DNA of 58,437 bases from SIG607 sp045586405 (GTDB taxonomy: Bacteria > Bacillota > Clostridia > Oscillospirales > Acutalibacteraceae): assembly GCA_045586405.1 (NCBI GenBank), contig JAZNAG010000012.1:1-58437 (forward strand), read 5' to 3'. Positions within the stretch are counted from its first letter, which is position 1. Every line of letters starts with the position of its first letter. This document shows, piece after piece, positions 1 to 8,637 of the stretch. A program made the translations under genes and the position numbers. The notes beneath the pieces were generated by a model. It searched no databases and was not told where the DNA came from. It worked only from the letters and a program-made list of their open reading frames with translations.

Positions 1-1
1 A

Positions 2-625
2 GAAAAAGATTACAGAACAGTTGAAGAACTTACACGCGAAGCGTTTTGGAACGTCTACAAGCCGGGCGCTGACGAACATTATTTCGTCCATACGATGCGT
101 TCGCATCCTGATTTCATCCCCGAGCTTGCGTTCGTGCTTGAACTTGACGGCAAGATTGTCGGCAACATTATGTACACGAGGGCTTGGCTGGAGGACGAAA
201 ATGGTGAGCGCAAGGAGATCCTCTCTTTTGGACCGCTTTGCGTTGCACCTGAGTATCAGAGGCAGAAGCTCGGCAAAATGCTGATTGAGCATTCTTTTGA
301 GGTAGCTCGCAAGATGGGCTATGATGTCAACATTAACTTCGGCAATCCGGGTAACTATGTCAGCCGTGGGTTCGTGAGCTGTAAAAAGAAGAATGTAAGT
401 TTTGTAGTGGACGGTAACTTCCCAACAGCACTTCTTGTCTGTGAACTTATTCCCGGCGCACTTGACGGCAGAAAGTGGATGTATATCCCCAGTACCGCCG
501 CTGATTGCTGTGAGGATACCGCAGCAGCCCAGGCATTCGAAGCAACTTTCCCACCAAAGGAAAAGAAGTGGATGCCAAGCCAAGAGGAGTTCTATATCTA
601 TAGCCATTCTTCGGTAGTCCGATAA
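2..625 (+). CDS. GNAT family N-acetyltransferase, 5' end outside window
   Basis: The reading frame is open from base 2, so the gene starts before the window; an internal ATG at 95 is not the true start. The visible part is 207 codons. The central stretch 'LSFGPLCVAPEYQRQKLGK' is the GNAT acetyl-CoA binding motif (V-x-P-x-x-Q-R-x-x-x-G/K), preceded by a beta strand 'GKIVGNIMYTRAW'. GNAT enzymes move an acetyl group from acetyl-CoA to an amine; the substrate cannot be read from sequence. The C-terminus ends just before a strong hairpin terminator shared with the convergent regulator gene. The fold call is firm, the substrate unknown. Confidence 0.85.
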   Translation, partial: EKDYRTVEELTREAFWNVYKPGADEHYFVHTMRSHPDFIPELAFVLELDGKIVGNIMYTRAWLEDENGERKEILSFGPLCVAPEYQRQKLGKMLIEHSFEVARKMGYDVNINFGNPGNYVSRGFVSCKKKNVSFVVDGNFPTALLVCELIPGALDGRKWMYIPSTAADCCEDTAAAQAFEATFPPKEKKWMPSQEEFYIYSHSSVVR

Positions 626-629
626 ACGT

Positions 630-673
630 AAAAAACACCGCTGAGGAGTTTCGATTCCTCAGCGGTGTTTTTT
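630..673. terminator. Bidirectional intrinsic terminator
   Basis: A long hairpin with arms at 630-647 and 656-673 (core CACCGCTGAGGA / TCCTCAGCGGTG) is flanked by A and T runs. It sits between the convergent acetyltransferase and XRE genes and can stop transcription from both sides. Confidence 0.9.
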
Positions 674-1334
674 ATCTTTTCTTATAAATTACAAGTTCGG
701 GATTTTCGCCGTTTTCTTCATAGGTGCAAACAAGTAAGAAATCCATATTTGCGGCGATACCGAAACAACGGTCACCGCCGAATTCACATTCAAGCTGATT
801 TCCGAGATATGTGGCATTATCATCAAGGAATTTCACAGTTTGACCGTTTGGTAGGCGGTATTCAAGGTTAATATAATCGCCAGATAACACGTTCAGATTA
901 TCTACCTTTGGTAGTCCCTCTACATGAAGCAAGGTGTTAAACTCGTCAATTAGAGTTTGTTTGAACTGATCGAACTTTTCCTTGCCACCGAGCTCACCAT
1001 ACCGTTTCCAAAAATCCATCGTGAAATCACCTTCATCGTAGCACCACTTACAGTATTTTTCGTTGAAAGCACCATCTTTCTCGTGACTGATATCGGTGTC
1101 CTTCAGGAGCATACCGCAACATTCACAGACTAGTGTAAGAGGAGAACCAAGAAGCGTATTAATAGTTACATCGAAAAGTTTAGAAAGAAGTTTGAGTGTT
1201 TCTGTGTTAGGGAGTGTTTCACCGTTTTCCCAACGAGAAACAGCCTGACGGGTTACAAACACCTTTTCAGCAAGTTCGTCTTGCGATAATCCTTTTTTAA
1301 TCCTGAGTTCTAAAATAATATCTTTTGTTTCCAT
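672..1334 (-). CDS. XRE-family transcriptional regulator with C-terminal zinc-ribbon domain
   Basis: A 220-residue protein. Residues 1-60 form a classic Cro/C1-type helix-turn-helix ('LSQDELAEKVFVTRQAVSRWE'-like segment). Around residues 80-120 there are paired cysteines (CECC and CKWC) typical of the putative zinc-ribbon domain often attached to such regulators. The ATG at 1334 is chosen over an upstream TTG because an AAGGCGG site lies 8 bases before it. A promoter with a good -10 precedes it. It is probably a one-component repressor; its ligand and targets are unknown. It stands alone and converges on the acetyltransferase. Confidence 0.85.
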   Translation of the reverse strand: METKDIILELRIKKGLSQDELAEKVFVTRQAVSRWENGETLPNTETLKLLSKLFDVTINTLLGSPLTLVCECCGMLLKDTDISHEKDGAFNEKYCKWCYDEGDFTMDFWKRYGELGGKEKFDQFKQTLIDEFNTLLHVEGLPKVDNLNVLSGDYINLEYRLPNGQTVKFLDDNATYLGNQLECEFGGDRCFGIAANMDFLLVCTYEENGENPELVIYKKR

Positions 1335-1365
1335 ATGCAAAACCGCCTTTTATCATTGTAATAGT

Positions 1366-1394
1366 ATTATATCATCCTTGACAGTTAATCACAA
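1366..1394 (-). promoter_or_regulatory. Sigma-A-type promoter of the XRE regulator
   Basis: On the minus strand TTGTGA and TATAAT are separated by 17 bases, about 30 bases before the start codon. Confidence 0.6.
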
Positions 1395-1428
1395 GCAACA
1401 CGCTGTTGCTGTTTTGGTCGATAAAGCA

Positions 1429-1884
1429 TCACCACATAACTGTACCGCCGTTGAGGAGGGGTGCGTGTCTAGGATTGAACATAAGGTTTAAAGAGAGAGC
1501 GATTAGGAATACAAGTGCGATAAAGCAGCCATTGACGATAAGTATTTTTGATATTTTATCCTTTTTGGCGGGTTCGGTAAATATTACATAGTAGACAAAG
1601 CCGACAATGGCACAGAAAATCAGAGAAAAGCCGAAAGGTCGGCGCCAATAGATAGCGTAAAACACGCCCCATAGGCAGACAGCGGTCAGTATAAGGTAGA
1701 CAAGAAAACGCACCGCTTTTGATTTTGCATCTACAAGGACGAGAACTGCGGGGATATACAACATTGAAAGTGCAAATCGCATCACAATTGCATCGTCAAG
1801 ATAGATAAATATGTAACCGGTCATTATTCCGGCTACAAGTTCGATTAGATATGTACAAACCATACAACTATTACTGCGGGACAC
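1429..1884 (-). CDS. Small multi-pass membrane protein of unknown function
   Basis: Up to 151 residues with about four or five hydrophobic segments and no recognisable catalytic motif. I do not recognise the family. The longest frame begins at a GTG (1884) that overlaps the end of the AbiEi-like gene by 14 bases; an ATG at 1863, seven bases after that gene's stop, is an equally possible start. Neither has a clear ribosome site, which suggests translational coupling to the upstream gene. It may be a partner of the AbiEi-like protein, but that rests only on adjacency. Confidence 0.6.
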   Translation of the reverse strand: MSRSNSCMVCTYLIELVAGIMTGYIFIYLDDAIVMRFALSMLYIPAVLVLVDAKSKAVRFLVYLILTAVCLWGVFYAIYWRRPFGFSLIFCAIVGFVYYVIFTEPAKKDKISKILIVNGCFIALVFLIALSLNLMFNPRHAPLLNGGTVMW

Positions 1885-2485
1885 GGTAGATTACCTCGCT
1901 TTCAATTAGATTTCGGCAGGTCTTATCGGGAAAGAACGGTATATATTTGGTGATTTGTCGTTGGGTGATTCGGTTTTCTGTGATATAGTCGGCGATTAGT
2001 TTTCGCTTATACTCGTCAAGGGTTTCAACATCAATACCGTTCATCAGTTCCAAGAAGCATAAAATGGGTGCGTTAAATTTATCAACTGTTGTTCTTGTTG
2101 TATGTAAACGCACTCTCTTACCACCGATAAAAACAATTTTTGAATCTTTGGTTTCATTGTTTGTGAATATGTCTATCGTATTTGCTCTAGTTTTCGATAA
2201 TCCAAGTATATACAATAAATAACTGCCTGCAAAATATCCCATTACACAATCGCCAACTTTAACATACTTCTTTTCAATAACAGTCACTGGGTCGAATGGA
2301 ATTACACCGAATTTTGTGGTTTTAGGAATATAATAGATTCCTTTCTCAAAACGTACAAGTTTGCCTTTTTTGCATAGTTCTGATATTAAAGTGTATCTTC
2401 GAGAACGGGCACACTTATCGTACTTGACCTCAGAAATCTTAAAAGGTCTATTGTATCCAAAAGTTTCAACTAAGTATTTTAACAA
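1871..2485 (-). CDS. AbiEi-like / DUF6088 antitoxin-type protein
   Basis: A 204-residue protein with an N-terminal winged helix-turn-helix (residues 1-60, including 'KGKLVRFEKGIYYIPKTT') and a C-terminal domain of the type found in type IV AbiEi antitoxins and DUF6088 proteins. Known relatives repress their own operon and neutralise an AbiEii nucleotidyltransferase toxin. Here no AbiEii gene follows; the next gene encodes a membrane protein. The start is a TTG at 2485, supported by AAGGAGG eight bases upstream. It lies directly beyond the cut end of spoVAD, which fits recent arrival of the segment. Confidence 0.7.
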   Translation of the reverse strand: MLKYLVETFGYNRPFKISEVKYDKCARSRRYTLISELCKKGKLVRFEKGIYYIPKTTKFGVIPFDPVTVIEKKYVKVGDCVMGYFAGSYLLYILGLSKTRANTIDIFTNNETKDSKIVFIGGKRVRLHTTRTTVDKFNAPILCFLELMNGIDVETLDEYKRKLIADYITENRITQRQITKYIPFFPDKTCRNLIESEVIYRVPQ

Positions 2486-2555
2486 AATGATTACCTCCTT
2501 TTTTGTGGACGACTTGGGGTATATATACCTGCTTTCAAGTCCACTGTTTTTTACA

Positions 2556-3296
2556 TTATTTTGAGCGTTGAAAATCCTTAAAAAGTGTTCGGAACCCCCT
2601 TAAATACTGGATTTGTGTGTAGAAAAAGACCATACCCTCTAACTTTGGGTATGGTCTTATTTTAACATCATCAGGTGCCATAGCCGCACCCATATTGTTT
2701 TGGTCTTTTACGCCAAGGTCGCATATTTTTCCGATACACGCCTTATCGATATACGGGCCTTTGCCCTCACCGCAAAGCACCATAGCACCCGCGCCCGTAA
2801 CCGTCCACTGAGCAGTTGGAGTACGCTGTGAGCCGTATTCAAGGGGAAAGCGGTACTGCCTTTCAGCCGCGCAAAAATGAGATGATGCCGAGCATACAGA
2901 ATATTTTGCCGCGCCGCTTTCTATCAATATACTATTTATTATAAGTGACAGCGCCATTGTGGAACATGCGCCGTAAATACCAATAAAAGGTATGCCATAA
3001 TCTCTTACGCCAAACGAAGAGCCTATACATTGATTCAAAAGGTCACCTGCGCACACATTGCTTACATCCTCGGGTTTAATGTTAGCTCTCTTAAGCGCGT
3101 TGGTAATTGCAATTTTTTGAAGACTGCTTTCTGCTTTTTCGAAAGAATCTTCTCCAAAAAGACTGTCTTCACTTACATAGTCAAAATATTTTCCAAAAGG
3201 ACCCTGCCCTTCCTTTTTGCCCACCACCGAGCCGTAACCGATTATATTTATTCTTTTATCAAATTTTATTGTTTCTTTTCCAATAATCTGCGCCAT
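2556..3296 (-). pseudogene. spoVAD: spoVAD, stage V sporulation protein AD, C-terminally truncated
   Basis: Translation from the ATG at 3296 (GGTGAT just upstream) gives a clear SpoVAD N-terminus ('INIIGYGSVVGKKEGQGPFG'), with the thiolase-like cysteine region and 'NNMGAAMAP'. After that the match stops and about 36 unrelated residues run through a terminator hairpin to a stop at 2556. SpoVAD is normally near 338 residues; roughly the last 110 are missing. SpoVAD binds dipicolinic acid and works with SpoVAC/E to load it into spores, so this copy is probably non-functional. No spoVAE follows. It faces the same way as spoVAC, 18 kb away. Confidence 0.85.
2623..2660. terminator. Intrinsic terminator at the spoVAD breakpoint
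   Basis: Arms AAGACCATACCC (2626-2637) and GGGTATGGTCTT (2647-2658) have T-rich flanks on both strands. The truncated spoVAD frame reads straight through it, so the hairpin belongs to the foreign side of the junction. Confidence 0.75.
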
Positions 3297-3349
3297 AATA
3301 TCACCGTAATTATTTTTCGGTAAAGTCAAATTTTTATTACAGTAATTTA

Positions 3350-3377
3350 TTGACAAATTTTGCTTTTACAATATAAT
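3350..3377 (+). promoter_or_regulatory. Promoter of the SIS gene
   Basis: TTGACA (3350-3355), a 16-base spacer and TATAAT (3372-3377), about 30 bases before the SIS start codon. Confidence 0.75.
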
Positions 3378-3406
3378 AATATTATAGTTTTCCCGAGGTG
3401 ATATTT

Positions 3407-4033
3407 ATGATTAACGAATTAGTTTCTCGCTATCCTTCCCTAATTTCTTGCAAAAATGATATCAAAGCAACCATAAACGCCTTAATTAAGTGCTATGAAA
3501 ACGGTGGAAAATTGCTTATATGCGGAAACGGCGGAAGTTGTGCCGATGCCGACCATATTTCAGGTGAACTTCTAAAAGGTTTTCTTTTAAAGCGTCCTCT
3601 TTCCTCTGAGCAAATCGCTTCAATGAAAGCAAATAACCCACAAATTGACGATGAAATAATCAGTAAGCTTCAAAATGGACTTCCTGCAATACCACTTCAT
3701 TGCTTTGCCGCACTTTCAACAGCTTTTGCAAATGATGTTGACCCGTCGCTTATATATGCTCAAACTGTTTTAGGCCTTGGTACTGAAAATGACGTAATAG
3801 TTTGTATAAGCACTTCAGGAAATGCGAATAATGTTTTTGCGGCGGCAAATACCGCAAAGGCTTTGGGAATTACCGTTATCGGACTGACCGGTGAAAAGGG
3901 CGGAAAACTAAAAGATATCGCTGATATTTGTATTCGTGTTCCTGAAAACGAAACCTTTAAAATACAGGAACTTCACTTACCTGTTTATCACTGTATTTGC
4001 GCCGCTGTTGAGGCACATTTCTTTAATTCATAA
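3407..4033 (+). CDS. SIS-domain phosphosugar isomerase/binding protein (GmhA-like)
   Basis: A 208-residue protein. The start is the ATG at 3407 with GAGGTGAT before it. 'KLLICGNGGSCADADHISGEL' near residue 40 is the phosphosugar-binding segment characteristic of the GmhA/DiaA class, and 'VIVCISTSGNANNV' near residue 135 is the second SIS motif (S-T-S-G-N). Such proteins bind or isomerise phosphorylated sugars in the cytoplasm. A Glu and His in the C-terminal helix ('IQELHLPVYH') match the positions used by sedoheptulose-7-phosphate isomerase, but there are no other heptose genes here, so a role with sugars of the neighbouring glycosidase island is more likely. It has its own promoter and terminator. 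Confidence 0.85.
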   Translation: MINELVSRYPSLISCKNDIKATINALIKCYENGGKLLICGNGGSCADADHISGELLKGFLLKRPLSSEQIASMKANNPQIDDEIISKLQNGLPAIPLHCFAALSTAFANDVDPSLIYAQTVLGLGTENDVIVCISTSGNANNVFAAANTAKALGITVIGLTGEKGGKLKDIADICIRVPENETFKIQELHLPVYHCICAAVEAHFFNS

Positions 4034-4043
4034 CTTTCTATTA

Positions 4044-4069
4044 AATAAAAGACCAAACGGTCTTTTATT
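4044..4069 (+). terminator. Terminator after the SIS gene
   Basis: Arms AATAAAAGACC and GGTCTTTTATT with a 4-base loop are followed by a T run. Confidence 0.85.
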
Positions 4070-4087
4070 TTTTTGCCTTCGTGTAGA

Positions 4088-4116
4088 TTGACACGAAATA
4101 AGAAAGTTTTTATAAT
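4088..4116 (+). promoter_or_regulatory. Promoter of the GH116-lacI operon
   Basis: TTGACA (4088-4093), 17 bases, TATAAT (4111-4116): a near-consensus vegetative promoter. Confidence 0.85.
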
Positions 4117-4119
4117 TAT

Positions 4120-4137
4120 ATTGTGTACGTACACGAT
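4120..4137 (+). promoter_or_regulatory. Putative LacI-family operator
   Basis: An 18-bp palindrome with one mismatch; its inner 12 bp (GTGTACGTACAC) is perfect and centred on CG, as LacI-family operators usually are. It covers the expected transcription start just after the -10 box. The obvious candidate ligand-responsive repressor is the LacI protein encoded last in this operon. Confidence 0.6.
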
Positions 4138-4158
4138 ACTAAATTTCGAGGTGCTATT

Positions 4159-6684
4159 ATGAGGTATAAAGGCAAATATTTATCTGAAATTTCTTTCCCT
4201 ATCGGCGGTATTGGTACCGGCTCTATCGGTCTTGCAGGTAACGGTTCGCTTATTGACTGGGAAATATTCAACAGACCAAATAAAGGAAGCATTAACGGAT
4301 ATTCCGGCTTTGCAATTAAAGCCGAATTCCCCGACGGAAAAACCGTAACCAAAATGTTGCTTGGTGATTTAACAAAGGATTTATCGGGAAAATTTACGCG
4401 CGTCAGAGGAAACGGCTTTGGTTTTGGTCCGGACAGCGCTACTTTATGCGGATTTCCACATTTTAAAACTGTCAAATTTGATGGCAATTTTCCTATTGCA
4501 ACCCTCACTTTTGAGGATAGCGCTTTTCCCGCCAAGGTAATTCTTACCGCCTTTAATCCTTTTATCCCCCTTGATGCAGATAATTCAAGCATACCTGCGG
4601 CATTTTTTGATATAAAGGTAAAAAGCCTTTACGACGATGTAAAATATACAGTTATATTTTCGGTTAATAATCCCTTTGAAACCTCAAAAAACATTAAGAT
4701 TGAGCATGAGCATTATACCGCTATTAAAATGCTTTATGACGGTATTGACAAAAGCGATAAATCTTACGGTGATATGACCGTTGCCGTTGACAAAGCCGAC
4801 GGTTTTTATCAGGAATATTGGTACAGAGGCGCATGGCAAGATAAAATCACTACATTTTGGCGTGATTTAACCGATGGTAACCTTAAAAACAGAAACTATA
4901 CCGATAGCGGCAAAGCCGATATGTGCTCGGTTGGTGCGACAGAAACAATAAACAAAAGCAAAAGCAAGTCTTTCCGCTTTGTCTTGGCCTGGAATGTACC
5001 CAATAATTATAATTATTGGAGTCCTTATACCGATGAAAACGGCAATCACATTACTTGGAAGAACTATTATGCAACCCTGTTTGAAGACTCTGCAGATTCC
5101 TGTTTTTATTCATTTGATAACTGGAATTTGCTTTACAAAAAAACCAAGGAATTTTGCAAGTCTCTGCACAATTCTACCCTTGATAAAGCAGTAATTGACG
5201 CAATTTCTTCCACTATTTCTGTTTTGAAATCCCCAACTGTATTCCGTCTTGAAGACGGTACATTCTACGGCTTTGAAGGTGTGAGTGAACAATGGGGTTC
5301 CTGCGCAGGTACCTGCACTCACGTATGGAGTTATGCCTATGCCCTTTGCTTTTTGTTCCCCGAACTTGAGTGCAGTATGCGAGATGCAGAATTTACATAC
5401 AGTACCGAAGAAAACGGTATGATGAGATTCAGAACGGTATTACCGCTTGGCCGAAAAAACGAATTTCATCTTTTCTGCCTTGACGGACAAATGGCAACTG
5501 TTATTAAAATCTACCGTGACTGGAAGATTACAGGAAACAGCAAATGGCTTTCTGACAATTGGAACAACATAACCAAAGTTCTTGACTTTGCTTTCAGTGA
5601 AAGTAATCCTCACAAATGGGATAGAAATAAAGACGGCGTTCTGGAAGGCAGACAGCACCATACTCTTGATATGGAACTTTTTGGACCTTCTTCCTGGCTT
5701 CAGGGTATGTATTTAGCCGCTCTGAAGGCCGCATCTGAAATGGCTGATTTTCTTGGTGACACAAATAAGAAAAATGAATACGGTGAACTTTATGAAAAGG
5801 GTTATAAATGGACTAAAAACAATTTATTTAACGGTAAATATTTCTATCATAAAGTTGACCTCAAAAACAAAAAATACACCGAAGAGTTCGACTGTCCAAA
5901 TTATTGGAACGAGGAAAAGAATGAAATTAAATACCAAATAGGCGAAGGTTCAATAATAGACCAGTTGCTTGGCCAATGGCATTCTAACATTTGCGGATTG
6001 GGCGATATATTTGATAAAAAGCAGCGCAAAATAGCCCTTTCGTATATGTTCAAAAATAATTTCAAAAAATCTTTCCGTAATTTTGCAAATATGTGGCGCG
6101 TGTTCGCTTTAAACGATGAAGGCGGCGCAATTATGTGCGATTATCCGGATGATGTCAGAAAACCCATAATACCTATTCCCTACTGTGAAGAATGTATGAC
6201 AGGCTTTGAATATTCCTTTGCCGGACTTCTTATCAGCGAAGGCTATATAGAGGAAGGTTTAACCGTTGTTCGTGCAGTAAGAGACAGATATGACGGCAAA
6301 AAACGAAACCCCTACAACGAAATTGAATGTGGAAGTAACTATGCACGACCTATGTCAAGTTTTGCTTTGCTGCCTATTTTCAGCGGGTTCGAGTTTGATT
6401 TACCGAAAAAGCATATCGGTTTTGCACCTGTTTTATCAGGTGACTTCAGATGTTTTTGGAGTTTAGGCACCGGATGGGGCGATTTTTCAAAGAACGATAA
6501 TGAATATAAGGTAATCATTAAATCAGGTTGTCTTGAACTTTCAAGCTTTTCATTAGGAACTAAAAATACCGTTTCCTCAGTTATTGCCGACGGCAGTAAA
6601 ATAAAATTCAGTCAAAAAGGAAACAAAATTATTTTCGACACTATAAATATAAGAAAATCACTTGTAATTGAGGTGCGCAGTTGA
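4159..6684 (+). CDS. GH116-type glycosidase (beta-glucosidase / glucosylceramidase family)
   Basis: An 841-residue cytoplasmic protein without a signal peptide; the ATG at 4159 has GAGGTG upstream. The opening 'FPIGGIGTGSIGLAGNG' is the hallmark of the GH116/DUF608 N-terminal domain. The C-terminal (alpha/alpha)6 catalytic domain contains 'HHTLDMELFGPSSW', matching the GH116 acid/base aspartate motif. The likely nucleophile glutamate lies near 'FYGFEGVSEQW'; this assignment is less certain. Family members cleave beta-glucosides and beta-xylosides with retention. The gene is led by a strong promoter with a palindromic operator and is translationally coupled to the LacI gene (TTGA overlap), so substrate-induced derepression is likely. 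Confidence 0.85.
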   Translation: MRYKGKYLSEISFPIGGIGTGSIGLAGNGSLIDWEIFNRPNKGSINGYSGFAIKAEFPDGKTVTKMLLGDLTKDLSGKFTRVRGNGFGFGPDSATLCGFPHFKTVKFDGNFPIATLTFEDSAFPAKVILTAFNPFIPLDADNSSIPAAFFDIKVKSLYDDVKYTVIFSVNNPFETSKNIKIEHEHYTAIKMLYDGIDKSDKSYGDMTVAVDKADGFYQEYWYRGAWQDKITTFWRDLTDGNLKNRNYTDSGKADMCSVGATETINKSKSKSFRFVLAWNVPNNYNYWSPYTDENGNHITWKNYYATLFEDSADSCFYSFDNWNLLYKKTKEFCKSLHNSTLDKAVIDAISSTISVLKSPTVFRLEDGTFYGFEGVSEQWGSCAGTCTHVWSYAYALCFLFPELECSMRDAEFTYSTEENGMMRFRTVLPLGRKNEFHLFCLDGQMATVIKIYRDWKITGNSKWLSDNWNNITKVLDFAFSESNPHKWDRNKDGVLEGRQHHTLDMELFGPSSWLQGMYLAALKAASEMADFLGDTNKKNEYGELYEKGYKWTKNNLFNGKYFYHKVDLKNKKYTEEFDCPNYWNEEKNEIKYQIGEGSIIDQLLGQWHSNICGLGDIFDKKQRKIALSYMFKNNFKKSFRNFANMWRVFALNDEGGAIMCDYPDDVRKPIIPIPYCEECMTGFEYSFAGLLISEGYIEEGLTVVRAVRDRYDGKKRNPYNEIECGSNYARPMSSFALLPIFSGFEFDLPKKHIGFAPVLSGDFRCFWSLGTGWGDFSKNDNEYKVIIKSGCLELSSFSLGTKNTVSSVIADGSKIKFSQKGNKIIFDTINIRKSLVIEVRS

Positions 6685-7613
6685 AAAGAAATGCAATATC
6701 AACTACTAAAATAGCGGAAATTTGCGGTGTTTCTCAAGGCACGGTTGACCGTGCACTGAACAACCGAAAAGGTATAAGCAGTATAACAAAACAAAAAATT
6801 TTGTCGGTTGCCAAGGAATACGGTTACCGACCAAATATTCACGCAAGATGCATAGCAGGCGGTAAATCGCAGATAATCGGCGTAGTTATTTTTGACCTTA
6901 ATAATCAATATTTTTCCGACCTTTTAACCGAAATTGAAAACTATTGTACCAAAAACGGCTATTCCACGCTTATTATGTTTACTAACAAGAATAAAGAAAG
7001 TGAAATCAAGGCTGTTGAAAACCTGTACAGCCTTATGGTTGACGGAATAATACTGTGTCCCTGTAATAATTCTGCAGAGTACAGCAACTATCTTTTATCA
7101 CTCGACATTCCCATTGTTACCATTGGCAACAGATTAGACAACTTTCCTTATTTCAGTATAGATAATGAACTTGCTATTGAGGAAACCGTAAAATATGTTA
7201 CGTCTAAAGGATATAACAGACTGATATATATTAAACCGCCGCTAAAAGAAAGCAATACCTATGCGCAGGATATAAGAGTCAGCTGTTTTTTGGATTTCTG
7301 CATCAAAAACAATATTGATTATGTGGTCACAGACATAAATAATGCAGAAAACTGCATAGAGAAAAACAAGAAGAATGCACTTATATGCCCTACCGATATT
7401 TACGCCATACGGCTTTACTCTCTTGCAAAAAAGCATAATATAGGAATTATAGGTTTTGATAACATAAAACTGATTGATGAACTCCGGTTAAAACTTGACT
7501 CAGTTTCCTATGATATTGCCGCTACCGCAAAAAGTTCAATTGATTATATTTTAGGCAAAGAAAAAGATGATACGGTTATTACACATAAAATCATAAAACG
7601 AGGAAGTATTTAA
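6681..7613 (+). CDS. LacI-family transcriptional repressor
   Basis: A 310-residue protein with a LacI helix-turn-helix at residues 6-30 ('TTKIAEICGVSQGTVDRALN') followed by the hinge 'YGYRPN' and a periplasmic-binding-like sugar sensor domain. It starts at a TTG that overlaps the GH116 stop by four bases, with GAGGTG upstream, so the two are co-translated. It most likely controls its own operon through the CG-centred palindrome at 4120-4137. The effector should be a sugar released by the glycosidase; this is inference. The final helix region is a little short compared with 330-340 residues typical for the family. Confidence 0.9.
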   Translation: MKRNAISTTKIAEICGVSQGTVDRALNNRKGISSITKQKILSVAKEYGYRPNIHARCIAGGKSQIIGVVIFDLNNQYFSDLLTEIENYCTKNGYSTLIMFTNKNKESEIKAVENLYSLMVDGIILCPCNNSAEYSNYLLSLDIPIVTIGNRLDNFPYFSIDNELAIEETVKYVTSKGYNRLIYIKPPLKESNTYAQDIRVSCFLDFCIKNNIDYVVTDINNAENCIEKNKKNALICPTDIYAIRLYSLAKKHNIGIIGFDNIKLIDELRLKLDSVSYDIAATAKSSIDYILGKEKDDTVITHKIIKRGSI

Positions 7614-7614
7614 A

Positions 7615-7645
7615 AAAACGAGGTAACTTATTGTTACCTCGTTTT
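7615..7645. terminator. Bidirectional terminator between lacI and the quinone oxidoreductase
   Basis: Arms AAAACGAGGTAAC (7615-7627) and GTTACCTCGTTTT (7633-7645) are perfect and have T-rich flanks on both strands. Confidence 0.9.
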
Positions 7646-7649
7646 AATT

Positions 7650-8636
7650 TTAGTGATTTACGGTAAGAACAACCTTACCTACATTTTGTCCTTTATATAG
7701 AATATCGTGAGCTGCTTCAGCTTCGGTTATGGGAAGTACTTTATAAATGGTAGGCTTAACTTCTCCGCTTTCAACCTTAGGCCATACATTTTCAACAAGC
7801 TCTGCTAAAATCTGAGCTTTTACTTCAGGTGTACGGGAACGAAGTGTCGAACCAATAATGCGAACATTTCTTACATAGATATTTTTAAGGTCAATTTCGG
7901 TTTTTGTTCCAGCAAGTGCGGCTATCATAATCCAACGGGCGCCGTGTTTTAAATAGTGGATACATTTGCCCATTATCTCACCGCCAAGACAGTCAATAGC
8001 AACGTCAACGGGATGTCCGTTGTCAAGTTCTTCCTTAAGCACTTCAGCAATATCTTCTTTGGTAGTAACAACTACTCTGTCAGCATTTAAGTGCTTAATG
8101 TTACCTGCAATTTCATCTGTTAAAACTGTGGTAATAACTCTGATGCCGAAAGCCTTTGCCATAGGAATAATAACCGATGCAAGACCGCTGGCACCTGCAT
8201 TCATAAGTAGTGTATCGCCCTCTTTAATTTTTCCCTCAATAAAGAGATTAAGATAAGCAGTAGCAAATGCTTCGGGAATTGCCGCCGCTTCCACCATTGA
8301 ACAATTTTTTGGTACGGGCATAAGCATATCGTACTTTACGTTAGCAAACTGGGCATATCCGCCGCCGCCAAGCAAAGCGCATACCTTATCGCCTATCTTC
8401 CAGTCGGACTTTTCTGCGGCAATTTTGCCTACTTCTACAACGGTACCTGCTATTTCAAGTCCCATCCAATCAGGACAACCGGGAGGAGGCGGATAATCTC
8501 CCTCTCTTTGCATTAAGTCAGCGCGGTTAAGGGCTGCCGCTTCTATTTTTACAAGGCAATCTTCTTCACCGCAAACAGCATCGGGAACATTATCCCATCT
8601 AAGACTTCTGTCGTCATTTACTAAAATTGCTTTCAT
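7650..8636 (-). CDS. NAD(P)H:quinone oxidoreductase, medium-chain dehydrogenase (PIG3-like)
   Basis: A 328-residue zinc-independent MDR protein. 'NRADLMQREGDYPPPPG' near residue 37 is the signature of the PIG3/quinone-oxidoreductase branch. The Rossmann part carries 'LMNAGASGLASVIIPMAKAFG' in place of the usual A-x-x-G-V-G loop, and 'IDCLGG' follows. The zinc-binding cysteines of alcohol dehydrogenases are absent. It reduces quinones or reactive carbonyls using NADPH. It begins one base after the metallo-beta-lactamase gene ends, so the two form one transcript, last in a run of dehydrogenase genes that begins at 11466. Confidence 0.88.
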   Translation of the reverse strand: MKAILVNDDRSLRWDNVPDAVCGEEDCLVKIEAAALNRADLMQREGDYPPPPGCPDWMGLEIAGTVVEVGKIAAEKSDWKIGDKVCALLGGGGYAQFANVKYDMLMPVPKNCSMVEAAAIPEAFATAYLNLFIEGKIKEGDTLLMNAGASGLASVIIPMAKAFGIRVITTVLTDEIAGNIKHLNADRVVVTTKEDIAEVLKEELDNGHPVDVAIDCLGGEIMGKCIHYLKHGARWIMIAALAGTKTEIDLKNIYVRNVRIIGSTLRSRTPEVKAQILAELVENVWPKVESGEVKPTIYKVLPITEAEAAHDILYKGQNVGKVVLTVNH

Positions 8637-8637
8637 T

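Noticed and set aside
4116..4592. 158-codon minus-strand frame inside the GH116 gene
   Set aside because: It is a shadow of the glycosidase codons with no start signal and no family motif.
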